DNA of 64,000 bases from the NCBI RefSeq assembly GCF_039908635.1, contig NZ_CP150918.1, positions 1,860,001 through 1,924,000 on the forward strand, in the 5' to 3' direction. Within the stretch, counting starts at the first letter, position 1. Each line of letters starts with the position of its first letter. The position numbers and the translations under genes are program-made. A model generated the notes under the pieces. That model did not search any database. It saw only the letters and a program-made list of their open reading frames with translations, and was not told the origin of the DNA. This DNA comes from Pseudomonas purpurea. Its GTDB lineage: Bacteria; Pseudomonadota; Gammaproteobacteria; Pseudomonadales; Pseudomonadaceae. This document shows, piece by piece, positions 24,276 through 35,284 of the stretch.

Positions 24276-25565
24276 TTATTTACGGTCTTCGAGTTTGGTG
24301 ATATCACGCGACTCGTAGCCGGTGTACAGCTGGCGCGGGCGGCCAATCTTGTACGGGCTGGAGAGCATTTCCTTCCAGTGGGAGATCCAGCCGACAGTCC
24401 GCGCCAAGGCGAAGATCACGGTGAACATGCTGGTTGGAATGCCGATCGCCTTGAGGATGATCCCCGAGTAGAAGTCGACGTTCGGGTACAGCGAGCGCTC
24501 GATGAAGTACGGGTCGGTCAGGGCGATCTCTTCCAGGCGCATGGCCAGTTCGAGTTGCGGATCGTTGTTGATCCCCAGTTCCTTCAGCACTTCGTCGCAA
24601 GTCTTCTTCATGACGGTAGCGCGTGGATCACGGTTTTTGTAAACCCGGTGACCGAAGCCCATCAGTTTGAACGGATCGTTCTTGTCCTTGGCCTTGGCGA
24701 TGTACTTGTCGATGTTCGAGACATCGCCAATTTCGTCGAGCATGGTCAACACGGCTTCGTTGGCGCCGCCATGAGCCGGGCCCCAGAGTGCAGCGATACC
24801 GGCAGCGATACAGGCAAACGGGTTGGCACCCGAAGAGCCTGCCAGGCGTACGGTGGAGGTCGATGCGTTCTGTTCGTGGTCGGCGTGGAGGATGAAAATC
24901 CGGTCCATGGCCTTGGCGAGTACCGGGCTGATCGGTTTGATCTCGCACGGGGTGTTGAACATCATGTGCAGGAAGTTTTCCGCGTACGACAGGTCGTTGC
25001 GCGGGTACATCATGGGTTGGCCCATGGAGTACTTGTAAACCATCGCGGCCAGGGTCGGCATCTTGGCAACCAGGCGGATCGCGGAGATTTCGCGATGCTG
25101 CGGGTTATTGATGTCCAGGGAGTCGTGGTAGAAGGCCGAAAGGGCACCGACTACGCCGCACATGACGGCCATTGGGTGAGCGTCGCGACGGAAGCCGTTG
25201 AAGAAGGTCTTCAGCTGCTCGTGGACCATAGTGTGGTTCTTCACGGTGCTGACGAACTGGGCCTTCTGTTCTGCGGTCGGCAATTCGCCGTTGAGCAGCA
25301 GGTAGCAGGTTTCCAGATAGTCCGACTTCTCGGCGAGTTGCTCGATCGGGTAGCCGCGGTGCAGCAGGATGCCATTGTCGCCATCGATGTAGGTAATCTT
25401 CGACTCGCAAGAGGCGGTCGACATGAAACCTGGGTCAAAGGTGAAACGGCCCGTGGCCGTCAGGCCCCGTACGTCGATTACATCGGGACCAACGGTGCCG
25501 GTTAAAATGGGCAGCTCGACGGGGGCTGCGCCCTCGATGATCAACTGCGCTTTTTTGTCAGCCAT
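24276..25565 (-). CDS. gltA: Citrate synthase
   Basis: 429 residues, the length of type II hexameric citrate synthase of Gram-negatives, which is inhibited by NADH. It joins oxaloacetate and acetyl-CoA to citrate. Conserved segments: [52 protein letters not shown] with [12 protein letters not shown] containing catalytic histidines, and [14 protein letters not shown] near residue 305. The ATG at 25565 follows an AGGAGG ribosome site. A good sigma-70 promoter lies 59-86 bp upstream, and the gene is divergent from the sdh-suc cluster, the standard Pseudomonas arrangement. Confidence 0.98.
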   Translation of the reverse strand: MADKKAQLIIEGAAPVELPILTGTVGPDVIDVRGLTATGRFTFDPGFMSTASCESKITYIDGDNGILLHRGYPIEQLAEKSDYLETCYLLLNGELPTAEQKAQFVSTVKNHTMVHEQLKTFFNGFRRDAHPMAVMCGVVGALSAFYHDSLDINNPQHREISAIRLVAKMPTLAAMVYKYSMGQPMMYPRNDLSYAENFLHMMFNTPCEIKPISPVLAKAMDRIFILHADHEQNASTSTVRLAGSSGANPFACIAAGIAALWGPAHGGANEAVLTMLDEIGDVSNIDKYIAKAKDKNDPFKLMGFGHRVYKNRDPRATVMKKTCDEVLKELGINNDPQLELAMRLEEIALTDPYFIERSLYPNVDFYSGIILKAIGIPTSMFTVIFALARTVGWISHWKEMLSSPYKIGRPRQLYTGYESRDITKLEDRK

Positions 25566-25623
25566 GTGGCCTCCTATTTATGCTTGAAATCATCAGACAG
25601 ACCCCCCACGCAGGGCCCGCACC

Positions 25624-25651
25624 ACTATAGTGAGATAAATTCGAATGTCAA
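25624..25651 (-). promoter_or_regulatory. Sigma-70 promoter of gltA
   Basis: On the - strand a perfect TTGACA (25651-25646) is separated by 16 bp from TATAGT (25629-25624). The gltA start follows at 25565. Confidence 0.75.
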
Positions 25652-25765
25652 TTTGCCTAAAGTCTTGCTCCAGAAGGCTTTAACCGGACTTTTTCCTCGA
25701 AATTACCTGCCATTTACGCCTTTTATTCCGCTAACGCAATGAGCTATTAGGGGAAGGTGTTTGCG

Positions 25766-25794
25766 TTGTCATTAGTAGCCTAACTGTCTATACT
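25766..25794 (+). promoter_or_regulatory. Sigma-70 promoter of sdhCDAB
   Basis: TTGTCA (25766-25771), 17-bp spacer, TATACT (25789-25794). It lies 135 bp before the sdhC start, leaving a leader with a G-rich stretch. With the gltA promoter it accounts for the 363-bp divergent gap. Confidence 0.7.
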
Positions 25795-25928
25795 CGGCCT
25801 CCGACCGCCAGGGGCTTTTGGGCCCGTTTTGATGGGGGTCGCACTCCCTGGGTGGTGGTTACCTGACCAGTGCACTCCCCAACAACTTTGCCCTGATTGT
25901 TAGGGGCTCTTCAGTGTGAAAAAAAGCC

Positions 25929-26303
25929 GTGAATAGCCAACGACCTGTAAACCTAGACCTAAGGACCATCAAACTCCCCATCACCGGCGTAACGTCATTT
26001 CTTCACCGTGTTTCCGGCATCATCCTCTTCCTGGGCCTTGGCATCATGCTTTATGCATTGAGCAAATCCCTGGGTTCCGAGGAAGGTTTCGCCGAGGTGA
26101 AGGCATGCTTGACCAGTCCGCTGGCCAAATTCGTGGCGTGGGGCCTGCTGTCCGCCTTGCTGTATCACTTGGTGGCCGGTGTACGCCATCTGATCATGGA
26201 CATGGGCATCGGTGAGACGCTGGAAGGCGGACGACTGGGCTCGAAAATCATTATCGCCGTGTCTGCGGTGCTGATCGTTCTGGCGGGAGTTTGGATATGG
26301 TAA
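25929..26303 (+). CDS. sdhC: Succinate dehydrogenase cytochrome b556 subunit
   Basis: 124 residues from a GTG at 25929. SdhC is a haem b and quinone-binding membrane anchor of complex II. Three helices (about 27-47, 65-85, 103-123) and the family pattern RPVNLDLRTIKLPITGVTSF with SFLHRVSGI, then the haem ligand histidine in LLYHLVAGVRHLIMD. The start is uncertain: another GTG at 25916, with AGGGG upstream, would encode a lysine-rich leader joined to this protein if the A7 run at 25919-25925 had six bases. The end overlaps sdhD by 7 bp. Confidence 0.93.
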   Translation: MNSQRPVNLDLRTIKLPITGVTSFLHRVSGIILFLGLGIMLYALSKSLGSEEGFAEVKACLTSPLAKFVAWGLLSALLYHLVAGVRHLIMDMGIGETLEGGRLGSKIIIAVSAVLIVLAGVWIW

Positions 26304-26665
26304 CCAGCGTTACGAACCTATCGCGTTCGGGCCTCTATGACTGGATGGCGCAGCGTGTGTCTGCGGTCGTTCTCGCGGCTTATTTCATCTTCCTGATCGG
26401 ATACCTCGTTGCGAACCCTGGTATTGGCTACGCCCAATGGCATGAGCTGTTCGCAAGCAACTGGATGCGTATCTTCAGTCTGCTGGCCCTGGTGGCCTTG
26501 GGCGCTCACGCCTGGGTCGGCATGTGGACCATTGCGACTGACTACCTGACGCCAATGGCGCTGGGCAAGTCGGCGACCGCCGTACGTTTCCTCTTCCAGG
26601 CAGTATGCGGCGTTGCGATGTTCGCTTACTTCGTCTGGGGTGTGCAGATTCTCTGGGGTATCTGA
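26297..26665 (+). CDS. sdhD: Succinate dehydrogenase membrane anchor subunit
   Basis: 122 residues from the ATG at 26297, which overlaps the end of sdhC (ATGGTAA). Three membrane helices (about 20-38, 57-79, 92-115), with the family segment GLYDWMAQRVSAVVLAAYFI at the start and the haem/quinone helix LVALGAHAWVGMWTIATDYL. It pairs with SdhC to hold SdhAB at the inner membrane and reduce ubiquinone. sdhA starts 3 bp after it. Confidence 0.95.
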   Translation: MVTSVTNLSRSGLYDWMAQRVSAVVLAAYFIFLIGYLVANPGIGYAQWHELFASNWMRIFSLLALVALGAHAWVGMWTIATDYLTPMALGKSATAVRFLFQAVCGVAMFAYFVWGVQILWGI

Positions 26666-26668
26666 TTC

Positions 26669-28441
26669 ATGGCTAACATTCCAACGATTTCTTTCGACGC
26701 CATCATCATTGGCGGCGGCGGTGCCGGCATGCGCGCAGCGCTGCAACTGGCACAGGGCGGTCACAAGACTGCCGTGATCACCAAGGTTTTCCCGACCCGT
26801 TCGCACACTGTATCGGCCCAGGGTGGCATCACCTGCGCCATCGCGTCTGCCGATCCGAACGATGACTGGCGCTGGCACATGTACGATACCGTCAAGGGTT
26901 CCGACTACATCGGTGACCAGGACGCTATCGAATACATGTGTCAGGAAGGTCCGGCTGCCGTTTACGAGCTGGACCACATGGGCATGCCGTTCTCGCGTAC
27001 CGAGCAGGGCCGTATCTACCAGCGTCCGTTCGGCGGTCAGTCGAAGGATTACGGTAAAGGCGGGCAGGCTGCCCGTACGTGCGCCGCTTCCGACCGTACT
27101 GGTCACGCGCTGCTGCACACTCTTTATCAGGGCAACCTGAAAGCCGGTACCACGTTCCTGAACGAGTACTACGCTGTCGATCTGGTGAAGAACCAGGAAG
27201 GCGCGTTCGTCGGTGTGATCGCAATCTGCATCGAAACCGGTGAAACCACCTACATCCGCGCCAAGGCTACTGTTCTGGCAACCGGCGGTGCGGGTCGTAT
27301 TTACGCGTCCACCACCAACGCCCTGATCAACACCGGTGACGGCGTCGGCATGGCGCTGCGTGCTGGCGTGCCGGTACAAGACATCGAAATGTGGCAGTTC
27401 CACCCGACCGGCATCGCCGGCGCCGGTGTTCTGGTGACCGAAGGTTGCCGTGGTGAAGGCGGTTACCTGATCAATAAGCACGGCGAGCGTTTCATGGAGC
27501 GTTATGCTCCGAACGCCAAAGACCTTGCCGGTCGTGACGTTGTTGCTCGCTCGATGGTTAAGGAAATCATCGCTGGTAACGGTTGCGGCCCGAACGGCGA
27601 CCACGTAATGCTCAAACTCGACCATCTGGGCGAGGAAGTGCTGCACAGCCGTCTGCCAGGCATCTGCGAACTGTCGAAGACATTCGCTCACGTTGATCCG
27701 GTGGTGGCTCCGGTTCCGGTTGTTCCGACTTGCCACTATATGATGGGCGGTGTTCCGACCAACATTCACGGCCAGGCGATCACCCAGAACGCTGAAGGCG
27801 TGGACGAGATCATTCATGGTCTGTTCGCTGTGGGCGAAGTGGCTTGCGTATCGGTTCACGGTGCCAACCGTCTGGGCGGCAACTCACTGCTCGACCTGGT
27901 GGTATTCGGCCGCGCTGCCGGCCTGCACCTGGAAAAGGCGCTGACCGACGGCATCGAATACGACGATGCTACCGACGCCGACATCGAAGCTGCACTGTCG
28001 CGTCTCTCCGCTCTGAACGCGCGTACCGAAGGTGAAGACGTGGCAACCCTGCGTCGCGAGCTGCAAAACTGCATGCAGAACTACTTCGGTGTATTCCGTA
28101 CCGGCGAATACATGCAGAAGGGTATCGCCCAGTTGGCTGACCTGCGCGTACGTATCGCCAACGTCAAGATCAACGACAAGTCGCAGGCGTTCAACACTGC
28201 GCGTATCGAAGCACTGGAACTGCAGAACCTGCTGGAAGTGGCTGAAGCCACCGCCATCGCTGCCGAAGTACGTAAAGAGTCCCGTGGCGCTCACGCCCGT
28301 GAAGACTTCGAAGACCGTGACGACGAAAACTGGCTGTGCCACACCCTGTACTTCCCGGGTGAAAAGCGCGTGACCAAGCGTGCTGTGAACTTCTCGCCGA
28401 AGACTGTTCCGACTTTTGAACCTAAGATTCGGACTTATTAA
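26669..28441 (+). CDS. sdhA: Succinate dehydrogenase flavoprotein subunit
   Basis: 590 residues, full length. It oxidises succinate to fumarate with covalent FAD. The dinucleotide-binding motif [14 protein letters not shown] lies at 12-25, the FAD-linked histidine is His46 in [10 protein letters not shown], and the active-site regions [16 protein letters not shown] and [20 protein letters not shown] are intact. The C-terminal end ([12 protein letters not shown]) is the usual one. It lies between sdhD and sdhB, with 3 and 11 bp gaps. Confidence 0.98.
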   Translation: MANIPTISFDAIIIGGGGAGMRAALQLAQGGHKTAVITKVFPTRSHTVSAQGGITCAIASADPNDDWRWHMYDTVKGSDYIGDQDAIEYMCQEGPAAVYELDHMGMPFSRTEQGRIYQRPFGGQSKDYGKGGQAARTCAASDRTGHALLHTLYQGNLKAGTTFLNEYYAVDLVKNQEGAFVGVIAICIETGETTYIRAKATVLATGGAGRIYASTTNALINTGDGVGMALRAGVPVQDIEMWQFHPTGIAGAGVLVTEGCRGEGGYLINKHGERFMERYAPNAKDLAGRDVVARSMVKEIIAGNGCGPNGDHVMLKLDHLGEEVLHSRLPGICELSKTFAHVDPVVAPVPVVPTCHYMMGGVPTNIHGQAITQNAEGVDEIIHGLFAVGEVACVSVHGANRLGGNSLLDLVVFGRAAGLHLEKALTDGIEYDDATDADIEAALSRLSALNARTEGEDVATLRRELQNCMQNYFGVFRTGEYMQKGIAQLADLRVRIANVKINDKSQAFNTARIEALELQNLLEVAEATAIAAEVRKESRGAHAREDFEDRDDENWLCHTLYFPGEKRVTKRAVNFSPKTVPTFEPKIRTY

Positions 28442-28452
28442 GGGTGGCCGCC

Positions 28453-29157
28453 ATGTTGAAAGTCAGTGTTTATCGTTACAACCCTGATCAGGACGCCGCG
28501 CCGTTCATGCAGGAGTTTCAGGTTGATACCGGTGGTAAAGACCTGATGGTGCTGGACGTGCTGGCCCTGATCAAAGAGCAGGACGAAGGTTTCTCCTATC
28601 GTCGCTCTTGCCGTGAAGGCGTTTGCGGTTCCGACGGCATGAACATCAACGGCAAGAACGGCCTGGCCTGCGTCACGCCGCTGTCTGCTGTTGTAAAAGG
28701 TAACAAGTTGGTTGTTCGTCCGCTGCCAGGTTTGCCGGTTATCCGTGACCTGGTTGTCGATATGAGCATCTTCTACAAGCAATACGAGAAGGTTAAGCCT
28801 TACCTGCAGAACGACACGCCGGCCCCGGCCATCGAGCGTCTGCAGTCCCCTGAAGAGCGTGAAAAGCTTGACGGCCTGTACGAGTGCATCCTGTGCGCTT
28901 GCTGCTCGACCTCTTGCCCATCCTTCTGGTGGAACCCGGACAAGTTCCTGGGCCCGGCTGCCCTGCTGCAAGCGTACCGCTTCCTGGCAGACAGCCGCGA
29001 CACCAAGACGTCCGAGCGTCTGGCTTCGCTGGATGACCCGTTCAGCGTATTCCGCTGCCGCGGGATCATGAACTGCGTCAACGTTTGCCCGAAAGGCCTG
29101 AACCCGACTAAGGCCATCGGTCACATTCGTAACATGCTTCTGCAAAGCGGCGTGTGA
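28453..29157 (+). CDS. sdhB: Succinate dehydrogenase iron-sulfur subunit
   Basis: 234 residues from the ATG at 28453; a GTG nine bases upstream is less likely because the product then exceeds the usual length. The three iron-sulfur sites are visible: [2Fe-2S] in SCREGVCGSDGMNINGKNGL (with the following Ala-Cys), [4Fe-4S] in CILCACCSTSCP, and [3Fe-4S]/second-cluster ligands in CRGIMNCVNVCPKGLNP. It passes electrons from FAD to quinone. It ends the sdh part of the cluster, followed by a 254-bp gap with hairpins. Confidence 0.98.
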   Translation: MLKVSVYRYNPDQDAAPFMQEFQVDTGGKDLMVLDVLALIKEQDEGFSYRRSCREGVCGSDGMNINGKNGLACVTPLSAVVKGNKLVVRPLPGLPVIRDLVVDMSIFYKQYEKVKPYLQNDTPAPAIERLQSPEEREKLDGLYECILCACCSTSCPSFWWNPDKFLGPAALLQAYRFLADSRDTKTSERLASLDDPFSVFRCRGIMNCVNVCPKGLNPTKAIGHIRNMLLQSGV

Positions 29158-29195
29158 TTCAGCTGTAGTACCCGCTGTACCCGTAGAGGCTAAGG

Positions 29196-29213
29196 CGCGG
29201 GCTTCAACCCGCG
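29196..29213 (+). promoter_or_regulatory. Hairpin in the sdhB-sucA gap (first)
   Basis: CGCGGG-CTTCAA-CCCGCG, a 6-bp GC-only stem without a T-tail. It may be a processing or pause site. Confidence 0.5.
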
Positions 29214-29227
29214 TCTTGGCTATAACC

Positions 29228-29262
29228 AGAGCAGCAGCCCATAAAGCTGCGGCTCTTATTTT
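29228..29262 (+). terminator. Attenuator-like hairpin in the sdhB-sucA gap
   Basis: AGAGCAGCAGC pairs with GCTGCGGCTCT (one A-G mismatch) around CCATAAA, followed by TATTTTG. It is a moderate terminator that would let only part of sdh transcription reach sucA. Confidence 0.55.
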
Positions 29263-29411
29263 GAAGAAATGAGACAAGCAGGGGCATCCGGGCTGGTACC
29301 CGGACTATCAGCGTGATCCTAAGTGGCTTGTTTTGGTCGCTGCATTCGGACTTCTGCAAGTGTGCTCGGTGTCTTCGCCGGTGGTGTTCCCCTAACCGAG
29401 GGTGACCAAGC

Positions 29412-32243
29412 ATGCAAGAAAGCGTGATGCAGCGCATGTGGAACAGCGCCTACCTATCCGGTAGTAACGCTGCCTATGTGGAAGAGCTCTACGAGCTCTA
29501 CCTGCACGACCCTAACGCTGTGCCAGAAGAGTGGCGCACCTACTTTCAGAAGTTGCCGACAGACGGCAACTCTGCCATCGATGTTTCGCACTCGACAATT
29601 CGCGATCATTTCGTGCTGCTGGCAAAGAACCAGCGCCGCGCCCAACCGGTTTCCGCCGGGAGCGTGAGCAGTGAGCACGAGAAGAAGCAAGTTGAAGTGC
29701 TGCGATTGATCCAGGCCTACCGTATGCGTGGCCACCAGGCAGCCCAGCTTGACCCGCTGGGGCTGTGGCAGCGTCCTGCACCTGCAGACCTGTCGATCAA
29801 TCATTACGGCTTGACCAATGCCGATCTTGATACGACCTTCCGTGCCGGCGACCTGTTCATCGGCAAAGAGGAAGCGAGCCTACGCGAAATTCACGAAGCG
29901 TTGCAGCAGACATATTGCCGCACCATTGGCGCTGAATTTACGCACATCGTCGATTCCGAGCAGCGCCAGTGGTTCCAGCAGCGTCTGGAAAGCGTGCGTG
30001 GCCGTCCGACGTACTCCGCGGACATCAAGAGCCACTTGCTCGAGCGCGTGACCGCCGCTGAAGGCCTGGAAAAATACCTGGGTACCAAATACCCGGGCAC
30101 CAAGCGTTTCGGTCTGGAAGGTGGCGAAAGCCTGATCCCGTTGCTGGATGAACTGATTCAGCGTTCGGGCTCCTACGGCACCAAGGAAATCGTTATCGGC
30201 ATGGCCCACCGTGGTCGCCTGAACGTATTGGTCAACACCTTCGGCAAGAACCCGCGTGAGCTGTTCGACGAGTTCGAAGGCAAGAAGAAGGTCGAGCTGG
30301 GTTCCGGTGACGTTAAATACCACCAGGGCTTCTCGTCCAACGTCATGACCGCCGGCGGTGAAGTTCACCTGGCCATGGCCTTCAACCCTTCCCACCTGGA
30401 AATCGTTTCGCCAGTGGTCGAGGGTTCGGTGCGTGCCCGTCAGGATCGTCGTAACGACCCTACCGGTGACAAGGTTCTGCCGATTTCCATCCACGGTGAC
30501 GCGGCATTTGCCGGTCAAGGCGTGGTCATGGAAACCTTCCAGATGTCGCAGACCCGCGGCTTCAAGACTGGCGGCACGATTCACCTGGTCATCAACAACC
30601 AGGTTGGCTTCACCATCAGCAACCCGCTGGACTCGCGTTCCACCGAGTACGCTACCGACGTTGCGAAAATGATCCAGGCGCCGATTCTCCATGTGAATGG
30701 TGATGATCCGGAAGCCGTATTGTTCGTGACCCAGCTGGCCATCGACTACCGCATGCAGTACAAGCGCGACGTGGTGATCGACCTGGTCTGCTATCGTCGT
30801 CGCGGCCACAACGAGGCCGACGAGCCAAGCGGTACTCAGCCACTGATGTATCAGCAGATCGCCAAGCAGCGCACCACCCGTGAACTGTATGCCGATCGTC
30901 TGACCCAGGGCGGTGTGCTGGACGCTGCACGTGTTCAAGCGAAAATCGATGAATACCGCAACGCGCTGGACAACGGCCTGCATGTTGTAAAAAGCCTGGT
31001 CAAAGAGCCGAACAAAGAGCTGTTCGTGGACTGGCGTCCGTACCTGGGTCACGCCTGGACTGCGCGTCACGACACCACGTTCGATCTGAAGACCCTGCAA
31101 GAGCTGTCCGCCAAGCTGCTGGAAATTCCGGAAGGCTTCGTGGTTCAGCGTCAGGTTGCCAAGATCTACGAAGACCGTCAGAAGATGCAAGCCGGCGGCC
31201 TGCCGATCAACTGGGGTTACGCCGAAACCATGGCGTACGCGACCCTGGCGTTCGAAGGTCACCCGATTCGCATGACCGGTCAGGACATCGGCCGCGGTAC
31301 GTTCTCGCACCGTCACGCTGTCTTGCACAACCAGAAAGACGCGGGCACCTACATCCCGTTGCAAAACCTGTACAACGGCCAGCCACGTTTCGACCTGTAC
31401 GATTCGTTCCTGTCCGAAGAAGCCGTACTGGCATTCGAATACGGTTACTCGACCACCACGCCTGAAGCGCTGGTTATCTGGGAAGCCCAGTTCGGCGACT
31501 TCGCCAACGGTGCCCAAGTGGTTATCGACCAGTTCATCACCAGTGGCGAGCACAAGTGGGGCCGTCTCTGCGGTCTGACCATGTTGCTGCCACACGGTTA
31601 TGAAGGTCAGGGTCCGGAGCACTCTTCGGCTCGTCTGGAGCGTTACCTGCAGCTGTGCGCCGAGCACAACATTCAGGTGTGCATGCCGACGACGCCTGCC
31701 CAGATCTACCACTTGCTGCGTCGTCAGGTGATTCGCCCGCTGCGCAAGCCTCTGGTCGTACTGACGCCGAAGTCGTTGCTGCGCCACAAGCTGGCCATCT
31801 CGACGCTGGAAGATCTGGCCGAAGGTTCGTTCCAGACCGTTATCCCGGAAATCGACGCCCAGGACCCGAAAAAGGTCGGTCGCGTTGTTCTGTGCAGCGG
31901 CAAGGTCTACTACGACCTGTTGGAAAAACGCCGTGCCGAAGGTCGTGATGACATCGCCATCGTGCGTATTGAGCAGCTGTACCCATTCCCTGAGGACGAC
32001 TTGATTGAAGTCCTGGCTCCTTATTCCAACCTCAAACACATCGTTTGGTGTCAGGAAGAGCCGATGAACCAGGGTGCCTGGTACTGCAGCCAGCATCACA
32101 TGCGTCGCATCATCAGCGGTCACAACAAGTCTCTCGTACTCGAGTACGCGGGCCGTGAAGCGTCTGCTGCACCTGCTTGCGGTTATGCATCGATGCACGC
32201 CGAGCAGCAGGAAAAACTGCTGCAAGACGCCTTTACTGTTTAA
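29412..32243 (+). CDS. sucA: 2-Oxoglutarate dehydrogenase E1 component
   Basis: 943 residues, full length. It is the ThDP-dependent decarboxylase of the 2-oxoglutarate dehydrogenase complex. Features: the N-terminal E2-binding region (MQRMWNSAYLSGSNAAYVEE), GRLNVLVNTFGKNPRELFDE, the ThDP-binding segment IHGDAAFAGQGVVMETFQMS and VINNQVGFTIS, then EDIGRGTF-like QDIGRGTFSHRHAVLHNQ and the C-terminal SAAPACGYASMHAEQQEKLL. The 254-bp gap before it contains two hairpins; AGGGTGACC gives the ribosome site. It is followed 42 bp later by sucB. Confidence 0.98.
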   Translation: MQESVMQRMWNSAYLSGSNAAYVEELYELYLHDPNAVPEEWRTYFQKLPTDGNSAIDVSHSTIRDHFVLLAKNQRRAQPVSAGSVSSEHEKKQVEVLRLIQAYRMRGHQAAQLDPLGLWQRPAPADLSINHYGLTNADLDTTFRAGDLFIGKEEASLREIHEALQQTYCRTIGAEFTHIVDSEQRQWFQQRLESVRGRPTYSADIKSHLLERVTAAEGLEKYLGTKYPGTKRFGLEGGESLIPLLDELIQRSGSYGTKEIVIGMAHRGRLNVLVNTFGKNPRELFDEFEGKKKVELGSGDVKYHQGFSSNVMTAGGEVHLAMAFNPSHLEIVSPVVEGSVRARQDRRNDPTGDKVLPISIHGDAAFAGQGVVMETFQMSQTRGFKTGGTIHLVINNQVGFTISNPLDSRSTEYATDVAKMIQAPILHVNGDDPEAVLFVTQLAIDYRMQYKRDVVIDLVCYRRRGHNEADEPSGTQPLMYQQIAKQRTTRELYADRLTQGGVLDAARVQAKIDEYRNALDNGLHVVKSLVKEPNKELFVDWRPYLGHAWTARHDTTFDLKTLQELSAKLLEIPEGFVVQRQVAKIYEDRQKMQAGGLPINWGYAETMAYATLAFEGHPIRMTGQDIGRGTFSHRHAVLHNQKDAGTYIPLQNLYNGQPRFDLYDSFLSEEAVLAFEYGYSTTTPEALVIWEAQFGDFANGAQVVIDQFITSGEHKWGRLCGLTMLLPHGYEGQGPEHSSARLERYLQLCAEHNIQVCMPTTPAQIYHLLRRQVIRPLRKPLVVLTPKSLLRHKLAISTLEDLAEGSFQTVIPEIDAQDPKKVGRVVLCSGKVYYDLLEKRRAEGRDDIAIVRIEQLYPFPEDDLIEVLAPYSNLKHIVWCQEEPMNQGAWYCSQHHMRRIISGHNKSLVLEYAGREASAAPACGYASMHAEQQEKLLQDAFTV

Positions 32244-32285
32244 CGCCTTCGCGCACCTGAAACCGAATTTAAGGAACCACAGACA

Positions 32286-33503
32286 ATGGCTATCGAGATC
32301 AAAGCCCCCACTTTCCCGGAATCGGTTGCCGATGGCACCGTTGCCACCTGGCACAAACAACCGGGCGACGCGGTCAAGCGCGACGAACTGATCGTCGACA
32401 TCGAAACCGATAAAGTCGTACTGGAAGTGTTGGCTACCGCTGACGGCGTGCTGGGCGCTATCGTCAAGAACGAAGGCGACACCGTTCTGTCCGACGAAGT
32501 CCTGGGCTCCATCGTGGAAGGCGGCGTTGCTGCCGCTGCTCCGGCTGCTGCCGCAGCACCTGCACAAGCGGCTGCCTCGGCCGCTGCTGGCGAAGACGAT
32601 CCTGTTGCTGCTCCTGCTGCGCGCAAGCTGGCTGAAGAAAACGGCATCAACATCGCGTCCGTTGCCGGTACTGGCAAAGGCGGTCGTGTGACCAAGGAAG
32701 ACGTGGTAGCGGCTGTTGCTGCCAAGAAAGCCGCTCCGGCTGCCGCGCCTGCCAAGGCTGCTGCTCCTGCCGCCGCTGCTCCGGTGTTCGCTGCTGGCGA
32801 TCGCATCGAGAAGCGCGTACCGATGACCCGCGTACGGGCCACCGTTGCCAAGCGTCTGGTTGAAGCTCAATCGAACATGGCGATGCTGACCACGTTCAAC
32901 GAAGTCGACATGACTGAAGTCATGGCCCTGCGTTCGAAGTACAAGGACCTGTTCGAGAAGTCCCACAACGGCGTACGCCTGGGCTTCATGTCGTTCTTCG
33001 TGAAAGCGGCTACCGAAGCACTGAAGCGCTTCCCGGCTGTCAACGCGTCGATCGACGGTAGCGACATCGTTTACCACGGCTACGCCGACGTCGGTGTTGC
33101 GGTTTCCAGCGACCGTGGCCTGGTGGTTCCGGTTCTGCGTAACGCCGAACTGATGAGCCTGGCTGAAATCGAAGGCGGCATCGCCACCTTCGGCAAGAAA
33201 GCCCGCGACGGCAAGCTGTCGATGGACGAAATGACCGGTGGTACGTTCACTATCACCAACGGTGGTACATTCGGCTCGATGATGTCGACCCCGATCGTTA
33301 ACCCGCCACAAGCAGCAATCCTGGGCATGCACAACATTCTGCAGCGTCCGATGGCGATCAACGGTCAGGTGGTTATCCGTCCGATGATGTACCTGGCACT
33401 GTCCTACGATCACCGTTTGATCGACGGCAAAGAAGCTGTGACTTTCCTGGTTACCATCAAGAACCTGCTGGAAGACCCGGCTCGTCTGCTGCTGGATATC
33501 TGA
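32286..33503 (+). CDS. sucB: 2-Oxoglutarate dehydrogenase E2 (dihydrolipoyl succinyltransferase)
   Basis: 405 residues in the usual three-domain order. Lipoyl domain 1-78 with lipoyl-lysine Lys43 in [11 protein letters not shown]; an alanine/proline-rich linker (about 80-105); the E3/E1-binding domain (about 108-145, [20 protein letters not shown]); a second Ala/Pro linker; and the catalytic domain (about 175-405) with the active-site histidine in [15 protein letters not shown]. It builds the core of the complex and moves the succinyl group to CoA. It is followed by a terminator-like hairpin before lpd. Confidence 0.98.
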   Translation: MAIEIKAPTFPESVADGTVATWHKQPGDAVKRDELIVDIETDKVVLEVLATADGVLGAIVKNEGDTVLSDEVLGSIVEGGVAAAAPAAAAAPAQAAASAAAGEDDPVAAPAARKLAEENGINIASVAGTGKGGRVTKEDVVAAVAAKKAAPAAAPAKAAAPAAAAPVFAAGDRIEKRVPMTRVRATVAKRLVEAQSNMAMLTTFNEVDMTEVMALRSKYKDLFEKSHNGVRLGFMSFFVKAATEALKRFPAVNASIDGSDIVYHGYADVGVAVSSDRGLVVPVLRNAELMSLAEIEGGIATFGKKARDGKLSMDEMTGGTFTITNGGTFGSMMSTPIVNPPQAAILGMHNILQRPMAINGQVVIRPMMYLALSYDHRLIDGKEAVTFLVTIKNLLEDPARLLLDI

Positions 33504-33516
33504 TTTCGTTGCACTG

Positions 33517-33541
33517 GCCGATCAGCGATGATCGGCTTTTT
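33517..33541 (+). terminator. Intrinsic terminator/attenuator between sucB and lpd
   Basis: A perfect 8-bp stem (GCCGATCA and TGATCGGC) with loop GCGA and five Ts, 14 bp after the sucB stop. It lies within a gene cluster usually treated as one operon, so it should lower lpd-sucCD output or mark a second promoter downstream. Confidence 0.8.
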
Positions 33542-33612
33542 GCCGAAACAAACAGCTTCGTCCCACGATGACCTCCAAAAGAGGTTGTCCGGTTTGATTC
33601 GAGAAGGAATGA

Positions 33613-35052
<1,440 letters not shown>

Positions 35053-35093
35053 GACAATAAGAAACCACGGCGCAATGCCCGTCGTGAGCCTTG

Positions 35094-35139
35094 TACGCAA
35101 GACTCTCCGCGGAACTTGAGCCGGACGCAGTCTTGCGTA
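35094..35139 (+). promoter_or_regulatory. Perfect 11-bp inverted repeat in the lpd-sucC gap
   Basis: TACGCAAGACT (35094-35104) and AGTCTTGCGTA (35129-35139) around a 24-bp loop, with no T-tail. It could be an RNA processing or protein-binding structure in the 232-bp gap. Confidence 0.6.
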
Positions 35140-35284
35140 GTTTCAGCAATACCGGCCCTGTCCTGCAGCAATGTGGTTCGGGGTTGGCGCTTGTCGAGAC
35201 TGTGCAAGCAGCAGTCACAGGTGGTGCGGCACTTCAATAAGTGCAGCACCGAATGCGCAGTACCTAACGAAGACGGTAATAAGC

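Noticed and set aside
29880..33413. A 1177-codon open frame on the - strand across sucA and sucB
   Set aside because: It is antisense to two well-conserved genes. GC-rich codon bias leaves the opposite strand open; the translation has no recognisable domain.
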